Origin: Vibrio sp. FE10
GTDB taxonomy: Bacteria; Pseudomonadota; Gammaproteobacteria; Enterobacterales; Vibrionaceae
Assembly (NCBI RefSeq): GCF_030297155.1
Contig: NZ_AP028067.1
Span: forward strand, 2,542,001-2,606,000
DNA length: 64,000 nucleotides
Direction: 5' to 3'
Under the pieces are notes generated by a model. It did not search any database. It saw only the letters and a list, made by a program, of their open reading frames with translations, and was not told where the DNA came from. Positions 27,141 to 36,282 of the stretch are shown piece after piece (positions within the stretch are counted from its first letter, which is position 1; each line of letters starts with the position of its first letter). The position numbers were made by a program, and so were the translations under genes.

Positions 27141-27466
27141 CTGCGAAAATGTAACCATGTATTGCATTATATTTTCTGCCGCTAAATATATATTGATGGG
27201 GAACTAACTTTCTAGTCACTTACGAAATTTAGTTTCAAAACACGTCTTGGATCACATGTCAAATCAAGAAATGCAATGCTTTACAAGCCAATAAATAACT
27301 GAAAATAAACAATATTTTTTAAGAGTCTTATTATTTTACTGGGTAAATAAAATAGGAGCGAATGTTATTTTTAGTAACAAAATTACAAATGTTAGAAATA
27401 GGGCTCTCAAGTTCAACATAATTAGTAAACATTAAAAAAAAGCGCACTTTTGGTGATCAAAAACAC
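27141..27466. other. Upstream region between tatD and ptsG
   Basis: Promoter-bearing, AT-rich gap. On the minus strand a perfect TTGACA occurs at 27257-27262, but no good -10 follows at 16-18 bp. No supportable gene. Confidence 0.4.
27331..27350. promoter_or_regulatory. Candidate Mlc operator upstream of ptsG
   Basis: TTATTT-N8-AAATAA with perfect 6-bp arms, within TTATTTTACTGGGTAAATAA. This closely resembles the Mlc site of E. coli ptsG (TTATTTTACT start). It is about 265 bp before the ptsG start, so it fits only if the leader is long. Confidence 0.5.
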
Positions 27467-27491
27467 AAAAAGGGAGCTTTCGCTCCCTTTT
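27467..27491 (-). terminator. Terminator after tatD (end of the fab superoperon)
   Basis: 9-bp stem AAAGGGAGC / GCTCCCTTT with a 4-nt loop, followed on the minus strand by TTTTTGTGTTTTT. Confidence 0.9.
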
Positions 27492-27509
27492 ATTTGTTAA
27501 GTTAGTTTT

Positions 27510-28277
27510 TTATCGCAAAAAAAGTTTTTGGTAATTTTTGGTCGTTTGTTCAGCAACCTCTTTCATTGACAGTCCTTTCAACTGCGCAATATAAGCCGCC
27601 ACTTCGACCACATATGCAGGCTGATTCTGGTTACCACGATATGGAACTGGGGCAAGATATGGAGAATCCGTCTCGATCAACAGTCGATCAAGCGGCAAAT
27701 TCTTTACGACTTCTTTAAGTTCCGTCGCTTGCCTAAAAGTAACGATCCCTGAGATCGAGATATAAAAGCCAAGTTCCATAGCCGCTTCAGCGAACGCTTG
27801 ATCCTCAGTAAAGCAGTGAATCACACCACCACATTTGTCAGCACCGCCATCACGCAAAATCGACAACGTATCTTCACGCGCATTACGAGTATGAATGATC
27901 AAAGGCTTATTTAGCTCTACTGCCAACGCGACATGTTGCTTAAATCGTAGTTGTTGTAGCTCTGCAGTCTCTGGTTGGTAGTGATAATCTAGGCCTGTTT
28001 CACCAATCGCCACCACTTTCGGGTTGCTCGCGTATTCACGCATTCTGTCTAAACAAAAGTCGCTCTCTACATCGAGAGGATGTACGCCACACGATGCCTT
28101 AACGTTATCAAACGGCGAGATCATCTCGAGCATATTTTCAAACGAATCCAGCGTAACGCCAACAGAAAGCAGTTGGTCAACGTTTGCTGCTTTCGCTTTA
28201 TTAACCACGTCTTCTACGCTGGTGTGTAAATCTTGGTAATCCAGTTTGTCTAAATGACAATGGGAATCTACGAACAT
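27510..28277 (-). CDS. ycfH: TatD family metal-dependent hydrolase (YcfH)
   Basis: 255-residue TIM-barrel metal-dependent hydrolase of the TatD family, in which E. coli TatD has DNase activity; this one matches YcfH by sequence and operon position. Metal ligands are seen in VDSHCHLD (N-terminal), GETGLDYH, IHTRNA, HCFTE and ETDSPYLAP. ATG 28277 is chosen because GAGGAA lies 4 bp upstream and homologues start at MFVDSHCHLD; the frame extends further upstream without support. It overlaps the end of holB by 10 bp, implying translational coupling. Confidence 0.92.
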   Translation of the reverse strand: MFVDSHCHLDKLDYQDLHTSVEDVVNKAKAANVDQLLSVGVTLDSFENMLEMISPFDNVKASCGVHPLDVESDFCLDRMREYASNPKVVAIGETGLDYHYQPETAELQQLRFKQHVALAVELNKPLIIHTRNAREDTLSILRDGGADKCGGVIHCFTEDQAFAEAAMELGFYISISGIVTFRQATELKEVVKNLPLDRLLIETDSPYLAPVPYRGNQNQPAYVVEVAAYIAQLKGLSMKEVAEQTTKNYQKLFLR

Positions 28278-29233
28278 GTTTCCTCGCAAGTGGCAATCAG
28301 CCAATTCATTATGAGTAGCTCCGTATTGAGCCCAGGGTGTTGCTTCAACTGCTCAATTAATATCAGCAGTTTATTCGATACTGTATAGGCACTTTGGTAA
28401 GACATCACCTCAGAGAGTACTTTGGCACTCGGGGTGATCGCCTTGCTCGCTAAACCAAAATGCAGTTTTTGCACGTCAGACAGTAAATGCCATAGCCAAC
28501 CTAGTTGAACCAGAGGCTCCTTACTCAGCTCTGTAGAGAACTTCAGCATGTCTGGTTGAACACCTTTGATAACATCCACAAAACCATCTAACGCTTTGCT
28601 AGAAGCCTCTACACCGCCTTGTTCAAACATCGCTTTGGCTTTCAAAGGCGCGTTATCATTCAATGCCAATATATACTGAGGAACCGTTTTACCGACTTCT
28701 CCATTTAACCATGCCGAGCCCGCATCCAATTGTGGGCACACCACATTAAATTGCTGACAACGGCTAAGAATAGTCGGCATTAAGCGATTACTGTTACGCG
28801 TCGAAAGAATGAAAATACAGTTACTCGCAGGTTCTTCCAGCGTTTTCAACAGCGCATTAGACGCCGATTCGTTCATCGCTTCAGCCGGATTCAGCAAGAT
28901 GACACGCAGGCCACCTAACTGGGACGATTGTTGAGCCCAGCGGTTACTCGCACGCACTTGGTCAACGGTAATCGACTTACCTTCTTTCTCAGGTTCAATC
29001 ACATGGAAGTCAGGATGACTCCCCGACTTCATCAGTTCACAACTGTGACAAAAGCCGCACGCTTCACTTTCGTAGTTAACACACATCAGTGCCGACGTGA
29101 GCTGACTAACTAGCGCTTCCACACCAAGCCCTTCAGGCGCGTTAACAATAACAGAGTTAGGAAAACGTTCTGCATCGAGACTTTTTTTCCACTCACTCCA
29201 TACCGGTGTGAGCCAAGAATACACTTCAGCCAT
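28268..29233 (-). CDS. holB: DNA polymerase III subunit delta'
   Basis: 321-residue clamp-loader subunit. It shows the AAA+ clamp-loader layout: a degenerate P-loop region (NAPEGLGVEALV), four-cysteine zinc module (Cys in MCVNYESEACGFCHSC), sensor-type segment NPAEAMNESASNALLKTLEEP, and SRC motif as TILSRCQ. Like other delta' subunits it should not bind ATP productively but contributes an arginine finger. It sits between tmk (6 bp upstream gap) and tatD (10-bp overlap), the same arrangement as E. coli. Confidence 0.94.
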   Translation of the reverse strand: MAEVYSWLTPVWSEWKKSLDAERFPNSVIVNAPEGLGVEALVSQLTSALMCVNYESEACGFCHSCELMKSGSHPDFHVIEPEKEGKSITVDQVRASNRWAQQSSQLGGLRVILLNPAEAMNESASNALLKTLEEPASNCIFILSTRNSNRLMPTILSRCQQFNVVCPQLDAGSAWLNGEVGKTVPQYILALNDNAPLKAKAMFEQGGVEASSKALDGFVDVIKGVQPDMLKFSTELSKEPLVQLGWLWHLLSDVQKLHFGLASKAITPSAKVLSEVMSYQSAYTVSNKLLILIEQLKQHPGLNTELLIMNWLIATCEETCS

Positions 29234-29239
29234 GACTAC

Positions 29240-29872
29240 CTACTGTTTATCGAGCCAAGCACCTAGCGCGACTTTAATATCAGCAGCCACTTGCTCAATC
29301 TCTTGCTGTGCATTAACCACTAGAACCGTGTCGTCTTGTGCTGCAATCTCAAGGTAACGTTCACGCGTACGATCGAAGAATGAGATATCCATCTTTTCGA
29401 TTCTATCGAGCTCACCACGGCCTCTAGCGCGTTCAAGCCCTACTCTAGGGTCCAAATCCAAGTATAGAGTTAGATCTGGCTTAAAACCGCCTAGCGTGGT
29501 TTCTTTCAGTGATTCCATCGTAGTGCGTGCGATCTGACGACCACCACCTTGATAAGCTTGAGATGACATGTCATGACGGTCACCCAACACCCATTTACCA
29601 CTGTCTAGTGCAGGCTTGATGACGTTTTCTACTAATTGAACACGCGCTGCGTACATCAGCAGCAATTCCGTCATGTCTTGAAGCTTCTCGCCTTCGTGTT
29701 CTTCTTTGACCAATGAGCGCATCTTCTCGGCAAGCACGGTACCACCGGGTTCACGAGTATTAACGATGTCCGCGACACCAGCGGCTTTCAATGTCTCAAC
29801 GATGGCATTGATTGCTGTACTTTTGCCAGCACCTTCAAGGCCTTCAACCACGATAAATTTCGACTGATTCAT
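29240..29872 (-). CDS. tmk: Thymidylate kinase
   Basis: 210-residue kinase that phosphorylates dTMP to dTDP. P-loop [10 protein letters not shown] (residues 10-19), the DR(Y/H) motif as [16 protein letters not shown], and a lid region GRGELDRIE are present. The length is standard. It lies 10 bp downstream of mltG and 6 bp upstream of holB, so it is inside the operon and shares its transcript. No independent promoter is visible. Confidence 0.95.
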   Translation of the reverse strand: MNQSKFIVVEGLEGAGKSTAINAIVETLKAAGVADIVNTREPGGTVLAEKMRSLVKEEHEGEKLQDMTELLLMYAARVQLVENVIKPALDSGKWVLGDRHDMSSQAYQGGGRQIARTTMESLKETTLGGFKPDLTLYLDLDPRVGLERARGRGELDRIEKMDISFFDRTRERYLEIAAQDDTVLVVNAQQEIEQVAADIKVALGAWLDKQ

Positions 29873-29882
29873 AATTCTTTCT

Positions 29883-30899
29883 TTATTTGTTTTTTCTTAA
29901 TTGCTTTAAGTAAGCTCTGACTGCACGGTTATGCTCAGTCAAACTCTTTGAAAATACGTGACCGCCCGTTCCACTCGCTACAAAATACAGGTAGTTGCTC
30001 TTCTCTGGATTCAGAGCCGCGTTGATAGACGCTTTACCCGCCATTGCAATCGGCGTCGGTGGTAAACCACTCATCGTATAGGTGTTGTAAGGCGTTGGCG
30101 TGCGTAGATCTTTTTTACGAATATTGCCTTTGTAGCTATCGCCCATGCCGTAGATAACCGTTGGGTCAGTTTGCAGACGCATACGCTTGTTCAAGCGGTT
30201 AACGAACACAGAAGACACACGCTCACGCTCAGAAGCGACAGCAGTCTCTTTCTCAATGATAGACGCAAGAATCAGAGCTTCATAAGGCGACTTAAGAGGC
30301 AGTTTATCGGCTCTGTTTTCCCACTCATCATTCACCACGTTCATTAGATCTCGGTGGGCGCGTTTCAACAAATCTAAATCCGTTGTGCCATAGGTGTAGT
30401 GATACGTTTCCGCTAAGAAAAGACCTTCAAGCTTTTCATTTTCAATACCCAACTTTTCAGCGATCTCTGTTTCAGTCACACCGTCCAACGTCTGTTGAAT
30501 GAATTCGTTATCTTTTAGCTGAACAAGCCACTCATCAAAACGGCTGCCTTCTACGAAAGTAATCGTGAATTGGTGCTCTTTCCCTTCGACCAGCACTTGT
30601 AGCGCTTGCTCGAGGGTTGAACCAGGCTCAAGCAGGAATGTGCCTGCTTTTACGTCAACCAACTCAGGGTGTAGCTTACGGATTAATTTCTCGTAAGGAG
30701 AAGCCTCAAACAGGCCGTCATTAATCAGCTGTGCGAGAACGCGGTTAAAGCTGCTGCCTGAAGCAACAGTAACAACTTGTGGTTTTTCTAATTGAATAAC
30801 TTGTTTCAGGTTATCTTGCGCTTGGTTGTAAACGTAAAACCCAGCAGCACCGGCTGCAATTAGGCACAAGATAATAAAAATAAATAACTTTTTGATCAC
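29883..30899 (-). CDS. mltG: Endolytic murein transglycosylase MltG (YceG)
   Basis: 338-residue inner-membrane enzyme that cleaves nascent peptidoglycan glycan strands, helping to set chain length. An N-terminal membrane anchor ([20 protein letters not shown]) precedes a LysM-like subdomain and the YceG fold with the catalytic Glu in SIIEKETA and the signature [16 protein letters not shown]. Length matches E. coli (340). It overlaps the end of pabC by 4 bp (ATGA type), typical of coupled translation. Confidence 0.95.
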   Translation of the reverse strand: MIKKLFIFIILCLIAAGAAGFYVYNQAQDNLKQVIQLEKPQVVTVASGSSFNRVLAQLINDGLFEASPYEKLIRKLHPELVDVKAGTFLLEPGSTLEQALQVLVEGKEHQFTITFVEGSRFDEWLVQLKDNEFIQQTLDGVTETEIAEKLGIENEKLEGLFLAETYHYTYGTTDLDLLKRAHRDLMNVVNDEWENRADKLPLKSPYEALILASIIEKETAVASERERVSSVFVNRLNKRMRLQTDPTVIYGMGDSYKGNIRKKDLRTPTPYNTYTMSGLPPTPIAMAGKASINAALNPEKSNYLYFVASGTGGHVFSKSLTEHNRAVRAYLKQLRKNK

Positions 30900-31720
30900 G
30901 AGTTTAGTTGTCCTTGAAGGCTACGAGTAACGGCCCCAATCGTAAATTGGGTATCACTAATACGGGTAACGGGGGCAATCCCTAAAATAGAGTTGGTCAT
31001 GAAAACCTCATCAGCTTGCATGAGTTGAGATAAGCAGTAGTCACTAATAGTAACGGAAAGTTCAGCTTGATTCAGTGCGGTTAACACTTGCTTACGCATA
31101 ACCCCAGCAACGCCACTTTGCGTCAGTTGAGGAGTGTGAATCGTCTGCCCTTTGCGCCAAAACAGATTAGCCATGGTGGTTTCAATCACATTACCTGAGA
31201 TATCAAGAACCACACCATCAACTTCGTCGGCCTGATCCATTTCATCTTTCATCAAGATTTGCTCGAGGCGATTATTGTGCTTATGACCGGCCAATAGTGG
31301 GCTCAAACCTAATGCTTGTTGGCAGATGCCGAGTTCGATACCAGAATCTTGCCACGCTGAATAATGACTTGGATAATCAAATGTACTGATGGTTACCGTT
31401 GGCTTGGCGATATTCTTGGTACTGTAGCCACGACCGCCTGCCCCACGGCTAACGTGCAGCTTGATCCCTGATTTTTCATTATGAAGATCGTTATCTTGGA
31501 CATGTTGAAGCGCATTATCGAGCCAAAGGTTAACCACATCCCAATCAAGTGCGGAAATGCGTAACGCTTTAAGGCAATCATCGACACGACGCTGATGATC
31601 GTGAAAATGTTGAATCTGGCCATCTCGGACAAGCATTGTTGTGAAACAGCCGTCTCCGTACTGAAACGAGCGATCCAAGATATCGATAGTTTGTTGGCTT
31701 TCTCCATCAACCCAAAACAT
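30896..31720 (-). CDS. pabC: Aminodeoxychorismate lyase
   Basis: 274-residue PLP enzyme of fold type IV that converts 4-amino-4-deoxychorismate to p-aminobenzoate and pyruvate for folate synthesis. The FQYGDGCFTT opening, the PLP Lys in HKHNNRLEQILMK and the ANLFWRKG and GVAGVMRK segments match E. coli PabC. I prefer ATG 31720, because GGGGAA then sits 5 bp upstream and the N-terminus MFWVDG aligns with homologues; an ATG at 31732 abuts a terminator's T-run and lacks a ribosome-binding site. A strong stem-loop separates it from fabF. Confidence 0.92.
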   Translation of the reverse strand: MFWVDGESQQTIDILDRSFQYGDGCFTTMLVRDGQIQHFHDHQRRVDDCLKALRISALDWDVVNLWLDNALQHVQDNDLHNEKSGIKLHVSRGAGGRGYSTKNIAKPTVTISTFDYPSHYSAWQDSGIELGICQQALGLSPLLAGHKHNNRLEQILMKDEMDQADEVDGVVLDISGNVIETTMANLFWRKGQTIHTPQLTQSGVAGVMRKQVLTALNQAELSVTISDYCLSQLMQADEVFMTNSILGIAPVTRISDTQFTIGAVTRSLQGQLNS

Positions 31721-31732
31721 GTTTTTCCCCAT

Positions 31733-31770
31733 AAAAAGAAACGGCTCAATGCTAAAGCATCAAGCCGTTT
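31733..31770 (-). terminator. Terminator/attenuator between fabF and pabC
   Basis: 14-bp stem (AAACGGCTCAATGC / GCATCAAGCCGTTT, one mismatched pair tolerated) with a TAAA loop. On the leftward strand CTTTTT follows and runs directly into the first possible pabC ATG. Looks like a full intrinsic terminator, so downstream genes depend on read-through or another promoter. Confidence 0.85.
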
Positions 31771-31824
31771 AAAAACAAGTCTAATTGTGACTATCTACGA
31801 GTGTTTATGTCTTTAATAAGATGA

Positions 31825-33069
31825 TTAAATCTTTTTGAAGATCAAACAGCCGTTTGTACCACCAAAACCGAATGAGTTACATGCAGCATATTCCATGCCG
31901 CTAACTTTACGCGCGGTATGAGGTACTAAGTCAATATCTAAGCCTTCTTCAGGATCATCTAGGTTGATTGTCGGTGGGACAATCTGGTCAACCAAAGACA
32001 TCGCTGTGATGATCGCTTCAGCAGAACCAGCAGCACCTAGAAGGTGGCCAGTCATTGATTTCGTAGAAGAAACCAATACTTGCTTACAGCCTGCTTCGCC
32101 AAGAGCACGTTTAATACCCTTAACTTCAGCTACATCACCCGCAGGAGTCGATGTACCGTGTGCGTTAACATAACCGATTTGCTCACCAGTCACGCCAGCA
32201 TCACGCATAGCCGCTTCCATCGCTAGCGCGCCACCAGAGCCATCTTCACTTGGAGATGTCATATGGTAAGCGTCACCCGACATACCGAAGCCAACTAGCT
32301 CACAGTAAATCTTAGCGCCACGAGCTTTCGCATGTTCGTACTCTTCAAGAACCATCATGCCTGCACCGTCACCAAGAACGAAGCCGTCACGACCTTTGTC
32401 CCATGGACGAGAAGCTTTTTGAGGCTCATCGTTACGAGTAGACAGTGCTTTAGCCGCACCAAAACCGCCCATACCTAGTGGTGTCGATGCTTTTTCAGCA
32501 CCACCCGCTAGCATTGCGTCAGCATCGCCGTATGCAATCATACGAGCCGCGTGACCAATGTTATGTAGGCCAGTCGTACATGCCGTAGAGATCGCGATGT
32601 TTGGACCGCGTAGACCACGCATGATAGACATATGACCCGCAATCATATTCACGATCGTCGATGGAACGAAGAACGGACTGATTTTACGAGGGCCTTTTTC
32701 AGTTAGAGCTTGGTGACCTGCTTCGATCAAACCAAGACCACCAATACCAGAACCGATAGCAACGCCAACACGAGGGGCGTTTTCTTCAGTAATAGTTAGG
32801 GCTGAATCATCTAAAGCTTGAATACCTGCTGCGACGCCGTACTGGATGAACAAGTCCATCTTACGAGCATCTTTTTTAGTCATATACTCTTCGCAGTTAA
32901 AGTCTTTAACTAGACCTGCAAAACGAGTTGAGAAATTGGTTGCATCAAAATGGTCGATATTAACGATACCACTTTGACCAGCTAGCAGGGCTTTCCAAGA
33001 AGATTCTACAGTGTTGCCTACCGGCGACAACATACCCATGCCAGTGACAACTACACGACGCTTGGACAC
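31825..33069 (-). CDS. fabF: Beta-ketoacyl-ACP synthase II
   Basis: 414-residue condensing enzyme elongating acyl-ACP with malonyl-ACP; in E. coli it controls temperature-dependent cis-vaccenate synthesis. The catalytic Cys164 is in [12 protein letters not shown] and the two His in [11 protein letters not shown] and [11 protein letters not shown]; the C-terminus [10 protein letters not shown] is intact. Length matches family members (about 413). It follows acpP after a 93-bp gap that holds a perfect hairpin, so expression may differ from acpP. Confidence 0.96.
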   Translation of the reverse strand: MSKRRVVVTGMGMLSPVGNTVESSWKALLAGQSGIVNIDHFDATNFSTRFAGLVKDFNCEEYMTKKDARKMDLFIQYGVAAGIQALDDSALTITEENAPRVGVAIGSGIGGLGLIEAGHQALTEKGPRKISPFFVPSTIVNMIAGHMSIMRGLRGPNIAISTACTTGLHNIGHAARMIAYGDADAMLAGGAEKASTPLGMGGFGAAKALSTRNDEPQKASRPWDKGRDGFVLGDGAGMMVLEEYEHAKARGAKIYCELVGFGMSGDAYHMTSPSEDGSGGALAMEAAMRDAGVTGEQIGYVNAHGTSTPAGDVAEVKGIKRALGEAGCKQVLVSSTKSMTGHLLGAAGSAEAIITAMSLVDQIVPPTINLDDPEEGLDIDLVPHTARKVSGMEYAACNSFGFGGTNGCLIFKKI

Positions 33070-33129
33070 GATATTACACTCCGGGGATTGAGGTGATTTA
33101 AGATGAGGATAGATGAGTTAGATAAAACA

Positions 33130-33152
33130 CAGGCGGTCAAGGTGACCGCCTG
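33130..33152 (-). terminator. Hairpin in the acpP-fabF gap (attenuator-like)
   Basis: Perfect 10-bp stem CAGGCGGTCA / TGACCGCCTG with a 3-nt loop. On the leftward strand TGTGTTTTATC follows, a weak T-run. Probably a partial terminator or RNA-stability element that keeps acpP mRNA in excess. Confidence 0.65.
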
Positions 33153-33162
33153 GGAGAGATTA

Positions 33163-33396
33163 TTACTGAGCGCTAGTTACGTAATCGATAGCAGCTTGAA
33201 CAGTAGTAATTTTCTCAGCTTCGTCATCTGGGATTTCAGTGTCGAATTCTTCTTCTAGAGCCATTACTAGCTCAACTGTGTCTAGAGAATCTGCACCTAG
33301 GTCATCAACGAAAGAAGCTTCGTTTTTAACTTCAGCTTCGTCTACACCTAGCTGTTCAACAATGATTTTCTTTACGCGTTCTTCGAGGTTGCTCAT
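33163..33396 (-). CDS. acpP: Acyl carrier protein
   Basis: 77-residue acidic four-helix carrier protein. The phosphopantetheine attachment Ser37 lies in the DSLD motif ([18 protein letters not shown]). It carries acyl intermediates for all Fab enzymes in this operon, PlsX and lipid A synthesis. AAAGGAAAAG lies before the ATG. Its 166-bp upstream gap contains its own candidate promoter, as in E. coli, where acpP is among the most expressed proteins. Confidence 0.98.
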   Translation of the reverse strand: MSNLEERVKKIIVEQLGVDEAEVKNEASFVDDLGADSLDTVELVMALEEEFDTEIPDDEAEKITTVQAAIDYVTSAQ

Positions 33397-33441
33397 TTTT
33401 TCTTTTCCTTTACAGAGTTCGCTTTATGCGATGTTTTCCGT

Positions 33442-33469
33442 AGTTTATTCAATCTATTGAAAGTTGCAA
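33442..33469 (-). promoter_or_regulatory. Candidate acpP promoter
   Basis: Leftward TTGCAA and TAAACT spaced by 16 bp, about 45 bp upstream of the acpP start. Pattern only. Confidence 0.45.
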
Positions 33470-33480
33470 GGTCAACTTTT

Positions 33481-33492
33481 CTGGTCAAACCA
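33481..33492. promoter_or_regulatory. Candidate FadR site upstream of acpP
   Basis: CTGGTCAAACCA matches 10 of the 11 fixed bases in the FadR core CTGGTC-N-GACCA. It is centred about 50 bp upstream of the predicted start point, an activator-like position. The regulator gene is itself in this window. Confidence 0.4.
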
Positions 33493-33562
33493 CAATTTTC
33501 ACGATTTTAACCGAAATTACGTATGATCTTGACTTAAATCATGCACAAATGTTGCACATAAT

Positions 33563-34297
33563 TTACACCATGTACATACCGCCATTGACGTGAAGTGTTT
33601 CACCTGTGATATAAGCTGCCGCAGGTGACGCCAAAAATACCACAGCTTCAGCGATTTCGCGAGGGTCACCTAGTCGACCTGCTGGTACATTCGCCAAAGT
33701 TGCTGCACGTTGGTCATCATTTAGCGCTTTAGTCATATCAGTTTCGATGAAACCTGGAGCAACAGTGTTCACTGTAACGCCACGAGATGCAACTTCACGA
33801 GCCATTGATTTAGTAAAACCAATCACGCCAGCTTTTGCAGCTGCGTAGTTAGCTTGACCAGCGTTACCCATAGTACCTACTACAGAACCAACGTTTACAA
33901 TACGACCTTGACGCTTCTTCATCATGCCACGCAATACAGCTTTAGACATGCGGAAGATAGGCGTTAAGTTAGTATCGATGATGTCATTCCATTCGTCGTC
34001 TTTCATACGCATAAGTAGGTTATCACGAGTGATACCTGCGTTGTTAACTAGAATGTCGATCGCACCAAATTCATCGTTGATGGTCTTCAGTGTAGCAGTA
34101 ATTGAGTCAACGTCAGTTACGTTAAGAGCAAGACCTTTACCGTTCTCGCCAAGGTACTCGCTGATTGCAGCAGCGCCGCCTTCAGACGTAGCAGTACCGA
34201 TAACTTTAGCACCACGCTCAACTAAAAGTTCAGCGATTGCACGACCGATACCACGGCTTGCGCCTGTAACTAGTGCAACTTTGCCTTCTAAATTCAT
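33563..34297 (-). CDS. fabG: 3-oxoacyl-ACP reductase
   Basis: 244-residue NADPH-dependent short-chain reductase for the first reduction of the fatty-acid cycle. TGASRGIGRA cofactor motif, NNAGITRDNLLMRM, Ser in VNVGSVVGTMGN, and Tyr-x3-Lys in ANYAAAKAG are present; the C-terminus ITGETLHVNGGMYM is complete. Two adjacent ATG codons occur; the second (34297) has better spacing from GAGAAG. Located 25 bp after fabD in the operon. Confidence 0.96.
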   Translation of the reverse strand: MNLEGKVALVTGASRGIGRAIAELLVERGAKVIGTATSEGGAAAISEYLGENGKGLALNVTDVDSITATLKTINDEFGAIDILVNNAGITRDNLLMRMKDDEWNDIIDTNLTPIFRMSKAVLRGMMKKRQGRIVNVGSVVGTMGNAGQANYAAAKAGVIGFTKSMAREVASRGVTVNTVAPGFIETDMTKALNDDQRAATLANVPAGRLGDPREIAEAVVFLASPAAAYITGETLHVNGGMYMV

Positions 34298-34322
34298 CAT
34301 AACTTCTCTATTAATTGGTTAT

Positions 34323-35246
34323 TTACTTAGCAGCGTCTAGTGATGCAGTGTCATTAACTGCAGCAGCTGTCATAGTTTTAACAATACGTTTTGTTAGACC
34401 AGTAAGAACCTTACCTGGGCCTAATTCTAGTAGCTTTTCAACGCCTTGCTCGTTCATCGCTTGTACACCTTCAGTCCAACGAACTGGGCTGTATAGCTGA
34501 CGAACAAGTGCGCTCTTGATTTTTGCAGGGTCTGTTTCAGCAATAACATCGACGTTATTGATAACAGGCAGTGCCGGTGCGTTGAACTCTAGAGCTTCTA
34601 GAGCAACCGCTAGCTTGTCTGCTGCAGGCTTCATAAGAGCACAGTGAGACGGCACAGATACTGGTAACGGAAGAGCACGTTTAGCGCCTGCTTCTTTACA
34701 TAGTGCACCAGCACGCTCTACTGCCGCTTTGTTACCCGCGATAACAACTTGGCCAGGTGAATTGAAGTTAACTGGAGACACAACTTCGTCTTGTGCCGCT
34801 TCTTCACACGCTTTAGCAATCGCTTCATCATCTAGACCGATGATTGCGTACATTGCACCCACGCCCGCAGGAACCGCTTCTTGCATCAGTTGACCACGTA
34901 GCTCAACTAGCTTGATCGCTTCTTTAAAGTCGATAACACCCGCACACACTAGTGCAGAGTATTCGCCTAGGCTGTGGCCTGCTAGGTTTGCAGGTTGCTC
35001 TAGACCAAGCTCTTGCCATACACGCCAGATTGCAACAGACGCTGTTAGTAGAGCCGGTTGAGTACGGAAAGTTTCATTTAGATTTTCTACTGGACCATCT
35101 TGAACCAATGCCCATAGATCGTAACCAAGTGCTTCTGAAGCTTCAGCAAATGTCTTTTTAACAACATCATACTGTTCGCCTAGGTCAGCAAGCATACCGA
35201 TAGCTTGAGAGCCTTGGCCTGGGAATACGATAGCAAATTTGCTCAT
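34323..35246 (-). CDS. fabD: Malonyl-CoA:ACP transacylase
   Basis: 307-residue transacylase loading malonyl groups on ACP. The nucleophile Ser92 is in GHSLGEYSAL, the N-terminal FPGQGSQ is present and the catalytic His is in SVPSHCALM. Standard length. An 80-bp gap with a perfect hairpin separates it from fabH; fabG follows closely. Confidence 0.96.
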   Translation of the reverse strand: MSKFAIVFPGQGSQAIGMLADLGEQYDVVKKTFAEASEALGYDLWALVQDGPVENLNETFRTQPALLTASVAIWRVWQELGLEQPANLAGHSLGEYSALVCAGVIDFKEAIKLVELRGQLMQEAVPAGVGAMYAIIGLDDEAIAKACEEAAQDEVVSPVNFNSPGQVVIAGNKAAVERAGALCKEAGAKRALPLPVSVPSHCALMKPAADKLAVALEALEFNAPALPVINNVDVIAETDPAKIKSALVRQLYSPVRWTEGVQAMNEQGVEKLLELGPGKVLTGLTKRIVKTMTAAAVNDTASLDAAK

Positions 35247-35281
35247 TGTAATTTTCCTTTAAGCAAAGCAAAAAATTGAAT

Positions 35282-35304
35282 AAGGCACATAAGTTATGTG
35301 CCTT
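35282..35304 (-). terminator. Hairpin in the fabH-fabD gap
   Basis: Perfect 10-bp stem AAGGCACATA / TATGTGCCTT with a 3-nt loop. On the leftward strand ATTCAATTTTTTGC follows, so it could be a weak terminator or RNA-processing site within the operon. Confidence 0.6.
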
Positions 35305-35326
35305 GTTTGTTGATTATCGCTTGAGG

Positions 35327-36277
35327 TTAGAATTTAACTAACGCAGAACCCCAAGTGAAGCCGCCGCCAAAGGCTTCGAGAAGAAGCGTTTGACCACGTT
35401 TAATTCGCCCATCACGAACAGCCTCATCGAGTGCTGTCGGTACGGTAGCTGCTGACGTATTGCCGTGCTTATCAAGGGTAATCACCACTTGATCAAGCGA
35501 CATTGTCAGCTTTTTAGCGGTTGCTGAAATAATACGGTAGTTGGCTTGGTGTGGAACTAACCAATCAAGCTCTGACTTATCCATGTTATTCGCCGCTAAT
35601 GTGTCTTTAACTAGCTTAGAAAGCTGAGTTACCGCCACTTTGAATACTTCGTTGCCCGCCATGTGTAGCCATTTATCTGCATCACCGCCACGCTCTGGTA
35701 CTTCTAAGCTTAGAAGTTCACCGTATTTACCATCAGAGTAAATGTGAGTCGACAAAATACCTGGCTCTTCGCTTGCGCCTACAACCACCGCGCCTGCTGC
35801 ATCACCAAATAAGATGATAGTAGAGCGGTCAGTCGGATCACAGGTTTTTGATAATGCATCAGCACCAATCACCAAAACGTTCTTACACATGCCCGTTTTG
35901 ATATGCTGGTCAGCAACAGACAATGCATATACAAAGCCTGAACATGCTGCAGCTAAGTCGAATGCAGGGCAGCCTTTAATACCAAGCTTACCTTGTACCT
36001 GACATGCAGAAGATGGGAATGTATGGCTACTGCTGGTTGTAGCAACAATGATTAAGTCGATATCTTCTTTGTCGATACCCGCCATTTCAATGGCATTCTC
36101 AGCAGCGTAAAACGCCATATCCGCAACGGTTTCGTTTTCCGCTGAAATACGACGCTCTTTAATACCTGTTCTAGCTACGATCCACTCATCGCTAGTCTCT
36201 ACCATTTTCTCTAAGTCTGCGTTAGTACGCACCTGAGATGGCAAGTAGCTGCCAGTACCTAAAATTTTGCTATACAT
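35327..36277 (-). CDS. fabH: Beta-ketoacyl-ACP synthase III
   Basis: 316-residue initiating condensing enzyme joining acetyl-CoA and malonyl-ACP. The catalytic Cys112 is in DLAAACSGF, the His in VPHQANYRI and the Asn in KHGNTSAAT; the RTGI(K/R)ERR N-terminal signature is intact. Starts 5 bp after plsX, so these two are coupled. Vibrios may have a second fabH elsewhere; this is the operon copy. Confidence 0.96.
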   Translation of the reverse strand: MYSKILGTGSYLPSQVRTNADLEKMVETSDEWIVARTGIKERRISAENETVADMAFYAAENAIEMAGIDKEDIDLIIVATTSSSHTFPSSACQVQGKLGIKGCPAFDLAAACSGFVYALSVADQHIKTGMCKNVLVIGADALSKTCDPTDRSTIILFGDAAGAVVVGASEEPGILSTHIYSDGKYGELLSLEVPERGGDADKWLHMAGNEVFKVAVTQLSKLVKDTLAANNMDKSELDWLVPHQANYRIISATAKKLTMSLDQVVITLDKHGNTSAATVPTALDEAVRDGRIKRGQTLLLEAFGGGFTWGSALVKF

Positions 36278-36282
36278 GAAGA

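Noticed and set aside
27240..27275. CRP-like half site (TGTGA on the minus strand) upstream of ptsG
   Set aside because: Only the left half matches; the right half has one of five consensus bases.
27362..27421. 19-codon ORF after AGGAGCGA upstream of ptsG
   Set aside because: Spacing to the ATG is only 3 nt, the peptide has no features, and it runs opposite to both neighbours.
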